Of a DNA stretch of 8,726 nucleotides, positions 5,961 to 8,726 are shown in pieces. Every line of letters starts with the position of its first letter. Positions within the stretch are counted from its first letter, which is position 1. Under the pieces are notes generated by a model, which was not told the DNA's origin, searched no databases, and was given only the letters and a program-made list of their open reading frames with translations. Made by a program: the position numbers and the translations under genes. This stretch comes from an uncultured Eubacteriales bacterium (GTDB taxonomy: Bacteria > Bacillota > Clostridia > Christensenellales > Christensenellaceae), in NCBI GenBank assembly GCA_905193725.1, contig CAJJPW010000081.1:1-8726 (forward strand), written 5' to 3'.

Positions 5961-5974
5961 CTTTGCCGGGAAAT
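5961..5974. promoter_or_regulatory. Candidate Noc-binding sequence in the noc leader, site 2
   Basis: CTTTGCCGGGAAAT matches ATTTCCCGGGAAAT at 12 of 14 positions, including an uninterrupted CCGGGAAAT. Its centre is 25 bp from that of site 1. Confidence 0.55.
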
Positions 5975-6142
5975 ATTCTCGTTTTACAACAATATAGTTC
6001 GCCCCCTTCTCTTCAAATCCTCTGGGAGTTACAAAAGTACAAGAGATCTGACAAAAGTTTTAAAAGACGCTCCATCTTTCGCGGTTTTTCTCGTGCTCAG
6101 CAACGAAATGGCATCCCCATATACATAGTGTTCCATTTCAAA

Positions 6143-6169
6143 TAAAAAAAGAGCATCCACTGCGCTCCT
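6143..6169 (-). terminator. Probable terminator of the mnmG-rsmG transcript
   Basis: On the minus strand AGGAGC (6164-6169) pairs with GCTCTT (6149-6154), including one G-U pair, around a 9-nt loop, followed by seven T. The stem is short but the T run is good. The wobble pair forms only on the minus strand, which supports that direction. It is about 270 bp after the rsmG stop, giving a long 3' end, and it separates noc from the upstream operon. Confidence 0.55.
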
Positions 6170-6419
6170 TTTCATAACTACATCCATTTCTTATCTCACT
6201 TTAAATTTTGTGTCCAAGCCGGCTTTAACAGCCAAAAGTTTACTCACCAGAAGTGCGGTCATATATTATGCATCCTTAAGAAAAGCGTTGCTTTTCCCTC
6301 TCAGACAACCGCGCTCATTTTTTCTACTCGCGCATTCATCCTTCCCCTCAAACCACTGTCGCTATACAAGGATCGCTTCTCTCTATTCATAAGAACTCTC
6401 CACACGAAGCCTACTCCCC

Positions 6420-6433
6420 ATTCCCAGGGAAAT
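6420..6433. promoter_or_regulatory. Candidate Noc-binding sequence just after rsmG, site 3
   Basis: ATTCCCAGGGAAAT matches ATTTCCCGGGAAAT at 12 of 14 positions, with the right half (GGGAAAT) perfect. It lies 8 bp beyond the rsmG stop codon, so it is not coding sequence. Confidence 0.5.
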
Positions 6434-6441
6434 TTTATCTG

Positions 6442-7149
6442 CTATAGAGGTGTTTTTTTGATCTGTGCATATCTTCTGGGGTATTTAGATGGCGTCTCTT
6501 TGGTTTTACAGAACAAAAGCAGCTGATGATCTAAATTCGGCAGTTGGCTGTGGACTACGCGCTCAAAATGAAAGCCCAGCTGCTTTGCCGCATTTTTCGC
6601 CTGTTCAGCCTCCGCCATGGCTCCTTCTCCCTTATAGGCGATGAGCATCCCCCCTACCTTCAAATATCTGCTGGCAAGCTCTAACAAAATGTTCAGCGCT
6701 GCCACCGCTCGAAAACACACTATGTCATACTTTTCCTCGTGCTCTGGCAGTCTGGCCATCTCTTCCGCCCTTCCCCAAATAGCTTGAGCAGGGAGCTTAA
6801 GTGCGCTGCACGCTTCTTTTACAAAATCCACTTTCTTTTCCGATGAGTCCATCATAGTCATGTGCAGGGTAGGATCCATAATTTGCAGAGGGATGCCGGG
6901 AAATCCAGGCCCCGTGCCAATGTCCAGAACGCTGCTACCAGAGGGGATGAGATCAAAAGCCAGTGGCGCTATGCTATCTGCCAGATGCTTCACCACAATT
7001 TCCCTTTCATCCACAATTCGCGTTAAATTGTGGATAGAATTGGCATGAATCAGCAGTTTTACAAACGCCTCCAATTGTAAAAGCTGTTTCTCCCCCACAG
7101 GCAACTGGGGATATATTTCTTTTAACTGCATGAGCTGCTCTTTTTCCAT
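6442..7149 (-). CDS. rsmG: 16S rRNA (guanine527-N7)-methyltransferase RsmG (GidB)
   Basis: The protein has 235 residues, the usual family length. It transfers a methyl group from S-adenosylmethionine to N7 of G527 in 16S rRNA. Loss of the enzyme in other bacteria gives low-level streptomycin resistance. Family marks in order are NLTRIVDEREIVVKHLADS (41-59, with HLADS in place of the common HLLDS), the SAM-binding loop DIGTGPGFPGIPL (76-88), DSSEKKVDFV (101-110), RAEE (127-130), FRAVA (146-150), and a basic C-terminal tail KYPRRYAQIKKTPL (222-235). The ribosome site AGGAGG (7155-7160) overlaps the mnmG stop codon and is 5 nt before the ATG. The two genes are therefore one operon with 9 bp between them. 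Confidence 0.97.
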   Translation of the reverse strand: MEKEQLMQLKEIYPQLPVGEKQLLQLEAFVKLLIHANSIHNLTRIVDEREIVVKHLADSIAPLAFDLIPSGSSVLDIGTGPGFPGIPLQIMDPTLHMTMMDSSEKKVDFVKEACSALKLPAQAIWGRAEEMARLPEHEEKYDIVCFRAVAALNILLELASRYLKVGGMLIAYKGEGAMAEAEQAKNAAKQLGFHFERVVHSQLPNLDHQLLLFCKTKETPSKYPRRYAQIKKTPL

Positions 7150-7158
7150 CCCATCCTC

Positions 7159-8726
7159 CTAATTGTTTTTACCATATTTTGACAAATATACTAATAACAC
7201 AGATATGTCTGCTGGTGATACGCCAGAAATTCTCGAGGCCTGCCCCACGTTTACAGGCCGCACCTTGTTTAGTTTTTCTCTGGCCTCCAACCGGATTCCC
7301 AATATTTCCCGATAGTCGATGTCCGCTGGGAGTTTTTTTCGCTCCAGTGACTGAAACTGGCTCACCTGCATATTCTGTTTTTTGATATATCCGTTGTATT
7401 TGATTTTCGTCTCGATCTGCCGGACAATATCGTCATCCAGCTCTTCCTGGCAAAGGCCTATGCTCTCAAGATCCCTATAGTGAATCTGTGGGCGCTTCAG
7501 CAGGGCTGCAAGTTTCGTGCCCAGCTTTAATGTGTCGTCGCCGGACAGTTTTCTCAACTCTTCCAGAGCCTCCCGGTCGGATAGGCCCTGTGCCTCCAGA
7601 CAGCGAATTTCCCTTTCCACCGCCTCTTTTTTATACATGAATCTGTCGTAGCGAGCATCGCTCACCAATCCCACTTGGCGACCCAACTGGGTGAGTCTCT
7701 CGTCTGCGTTGTCCTGGCGAAGCAGTAGCCGGTATTCCGCCCGGGAGGTCATCATCCGATAGGGTTCTTTGGTGCCCTTGGTTACCAGATCATCAATGAG
7801 CACGCCAGTATATGCCATATCCCTGGTGAGTATCAATGGCTCTTCCTCTCGCAGGCTCATCACTGCGTTGATCCCTGCCACCAGTCCTTGGGCTGCTGCT
7901 TCCTCATAGCCCGAGGAACCATTGATCTGCCCCGCCATAAATAGGCCTTTGATGTGCTTGCACTCCAAGCTGGGTTGCAGCGTAAGGGGGTCGATCAGGT
8001 CGTACTCGATGGCATAAGCCGTGCGCGTGAACTCCACCTGCTCCAACCCTGCAATGGTACGGTAAAACTGTATCTGCACCTCCTCGGGCAGGCTGGATGA
8101 CATGCCCTGGACGTACATCTCATTGGTATCTAATCCCTCCGGTTCCAAAAACAGCTGGTGTCTTTCCTTATCGGCAAATTTCACCACTTTATCCTCAATG
8201 GAAGGGCAGTACCTGGGCCCCGTTCCCTTGATGACGCCACTATACAGCGGACTGCGGTGCATGTTGTTGCGGATGATCTCGTGAGTCTTTTCGTTGGTGT
8301 AAGTGAGATAACATGGAACCTGCTTGCGCTGTATATTTCCCGAGAGAAAGGAGAAGGGAATGATGGTCTCATCCCCATACTGTGGTATGGTCTTGCTAAA
8401 ATCCACCGATCTTCGGTCTATGCGGGCAGGCGTCCCGGTCTTAAACCTCTGGAGCGCAAATCCCAAATCCATAAGGCATTGGCTCAAGTGATTGGCTGGC
8501 GCTAGTCCTGCAGGGCCGCTTTCAAAATTTACCTCGCCGATGATCACTCTGCTCTTTAAATACACGCCTGTTGCCACAATCACTGCCCCCGCATGGTAAA
8601 TAGCGCCACATGCGGTTTTTACGCCGGTAACTTGTCCGGCTTTGGTGAGGATTTCCGTAACTTCCCCCTGCCGCACCAGCAGATGATCCGTGTTTTCCAG
8701 TGTATTTTTCATAGAGGCCTGATAGG
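7159..8726 (-). CDS. mnmG: tRNA uridine 5-carboxymethylaminomethyl modification enzyme MnmG (GidA), 5' end cut by the window
   Basis: The window shows the last 522 complete codons. The frame runs past the internal Met at 8712 (YQASMKNTLE, like B. subtilis YQHEMKKTLE), so that Met is not the start. Against a usual length of about 620-630, roughly 110 N-terminal residues are missing, including the GxGxxG FAD loop and the first catalytic cysteine. MnmG is a FAD enzyme that works with MnmE to build the cmnm5U34 wobble modification in tRNA. Counting from the internal Met, visible marks are RFKTGTPARID (89-99), GPRYCPSIEDK (165-175) with the second catalytic cysteine C169, AGQINGSSGYEEAAAQG (260-276), GTKEPYRMMTSRAEYRLLLR, and the C-terminal GQASRISGVSPADISVLLVYL that contacts MnmE and tRNA. 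It is followed 9 bp later by rsmG. Confidence 0.97.
   Translation of the reverse strand, partial: YQASMKNTLENTDHLLVRQGEVTEILTKAGQVTGVKTACGAIYHAGAVIVATGVYLKSRVIIGEVNFESGPAGLAPANHLSQCLMDLGFALQRFKTGTPARIDRRSVDFSKTIPQYGDETIIPFSFLSGNIQRKQVPCYLTYTNEKTHEIIRNNMHRSPLYSGVIKGTGPRYCPSIEDKVVKFADKERHQLFLEPEGLDTNEMYVQGMSSSLPEEVQIQFYRTIAGLEQVEFTRTAYAIEYDLIDPLTLQPSLECKHIKGLFMAGQINGSSGYEEAAAQGLVAGINAVMSLREEEPLILTRDMAYTGVLIDDLVTKGTKEPYRMMTSRAEYRLLLRQDNADERLTQLGRQVGLVSDARYDRFMYKKEAVEREIRCLEAQGLSDREALEELRKLSGDDTLKLGTKLAALLKRPQIHYRDLESIGLCQEELDDDIVRQIETKIKYNGYIKKQNMQVSQFQSLERKKLPADIDYREILGIRLEAREKLNKVRPVNVGQASRISGVSPADISVLLVYLSKYGKNN

Larger units (their letters stand above)
5915..6441. other. Long intergenic region between rsmG and noc
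   Basis: These 527 bp contain the noc ribosome site (5923-5927), three Noc-site candidates (5936-5949, 5961-5974, 6420-6433) and a minus-strand terminator (6143-6169). A perfect 7-bp hairpin, GAAAAGC-GTT-GCTTTTC, is at 6280-6296. A further 7-bp inverted repeat has arms at 6105-6111 and 6133-6139. No convincing noc promoter could be picked: TATATT on the minus strand near 5991-5996 has only a TTTGAA at 15 nt. Plus-strand open frames here have no ribosome site and look like chance. A 12-codon minus-strand frame at 6339-6301 has a GAGGGG 4 nt upstream, but nothing more supports it. Confidence 0.55.

Noticed and set aside
8335..8348. Fourth Noc-like site inside mnmG
   Set aside because: It matches only 11 of 14 positions and lies in coding sequence, which is close to chance expectation.
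8158..8505. Plus-strand open frame of 115 codons opposite mnmG
   Set aside because: It is a shadow of a highly conserved gene in another frame, with no family resemblance or ribosome site.
8710..8712. ATG at 8712 as the true mnmG start
   Set aside because: The frame stays open to the window edge with residues that align to MnmG, and the FAD-binding N-terminus would be missing.
1..8726. CRISPR arrays, insertion sequences, tRNA or rRNA genes
   Set aside because: No regular direct repeats, transposase motifs, cloverleaf signatures or rRNA-like stretches were seen on either strand.

Overview
The window is an origin-proximal chromosomal block from a Gram-positive bacterium of the Firmicutes (Bacillota), most likely Clostridia. 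Reading the minus strand from the right-hand end, the order mnmG, rsmG, noc, parA (soj), parB (spo0J) is the classic order on one side of the replication origin in Bacillus and its relatives. A DUF5711-like protein next to a CvpA-family protein, strong AGGAGG ribosome sites and AT-rich intergenic DNA agree with Clostridia. The species cannot be named from the sequence.

Layout. 1-73: the first 24 codons of an unidentified minus-strand gene that runs off the left edge. 74-420: AT-rich divergent promoter region with an extended -10 promoter facing each way. 421-2265: a plus-strand two-gene operon (membrane-anchored beta-propeller-like protein, then CvpA-family protein) closed by a terminator. 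2266-2526: convergent intergenic region with one terminator per direction and an unexplained 9-bp inverted repeat. 2527-4191: parA-parB operon on the minus strand. 4192-5080: a gap without genes that carries the parA promoter and two perfect parS sites, each inside a longer palindrome (46 bp and 26 bp). 5081-5914: noc on the minus strand. 5915-6441: a second long gap holding a terminator and three near-matches to the Noc-binding sequence. 6442-8726: rsmG and most of mnmG in one minus-strand operon, mnmG being cut by the window edge.

How the parts work together. ParA and ParB with the parS sites form the chromosome partition system. ParB loads at parS as a CTP-dependent clamp and ParA is its ATPase partner. 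Noc is a ParB paralogue that links chromosome position to division-site choice. The residues that set DNA specificity differ between the two proteins as expected (Q-K-K-R in Noc; R and G kept at the outer positions in ParB). The DNA matches this split: parS lies at the parA promoter, and Noc-like sites lie upstream of noc. This suggests that each gene is controlled by its own product, which is an inference. MnmG and RsmG modify tRNA and 16S rRNA respectively.

No mobile element, CRISPR array, tRNA or rRNA was found. The window is mostly conserved housekeeping DNA. The most interesting material is the cis-acting architecture in the two long gaps around noc.
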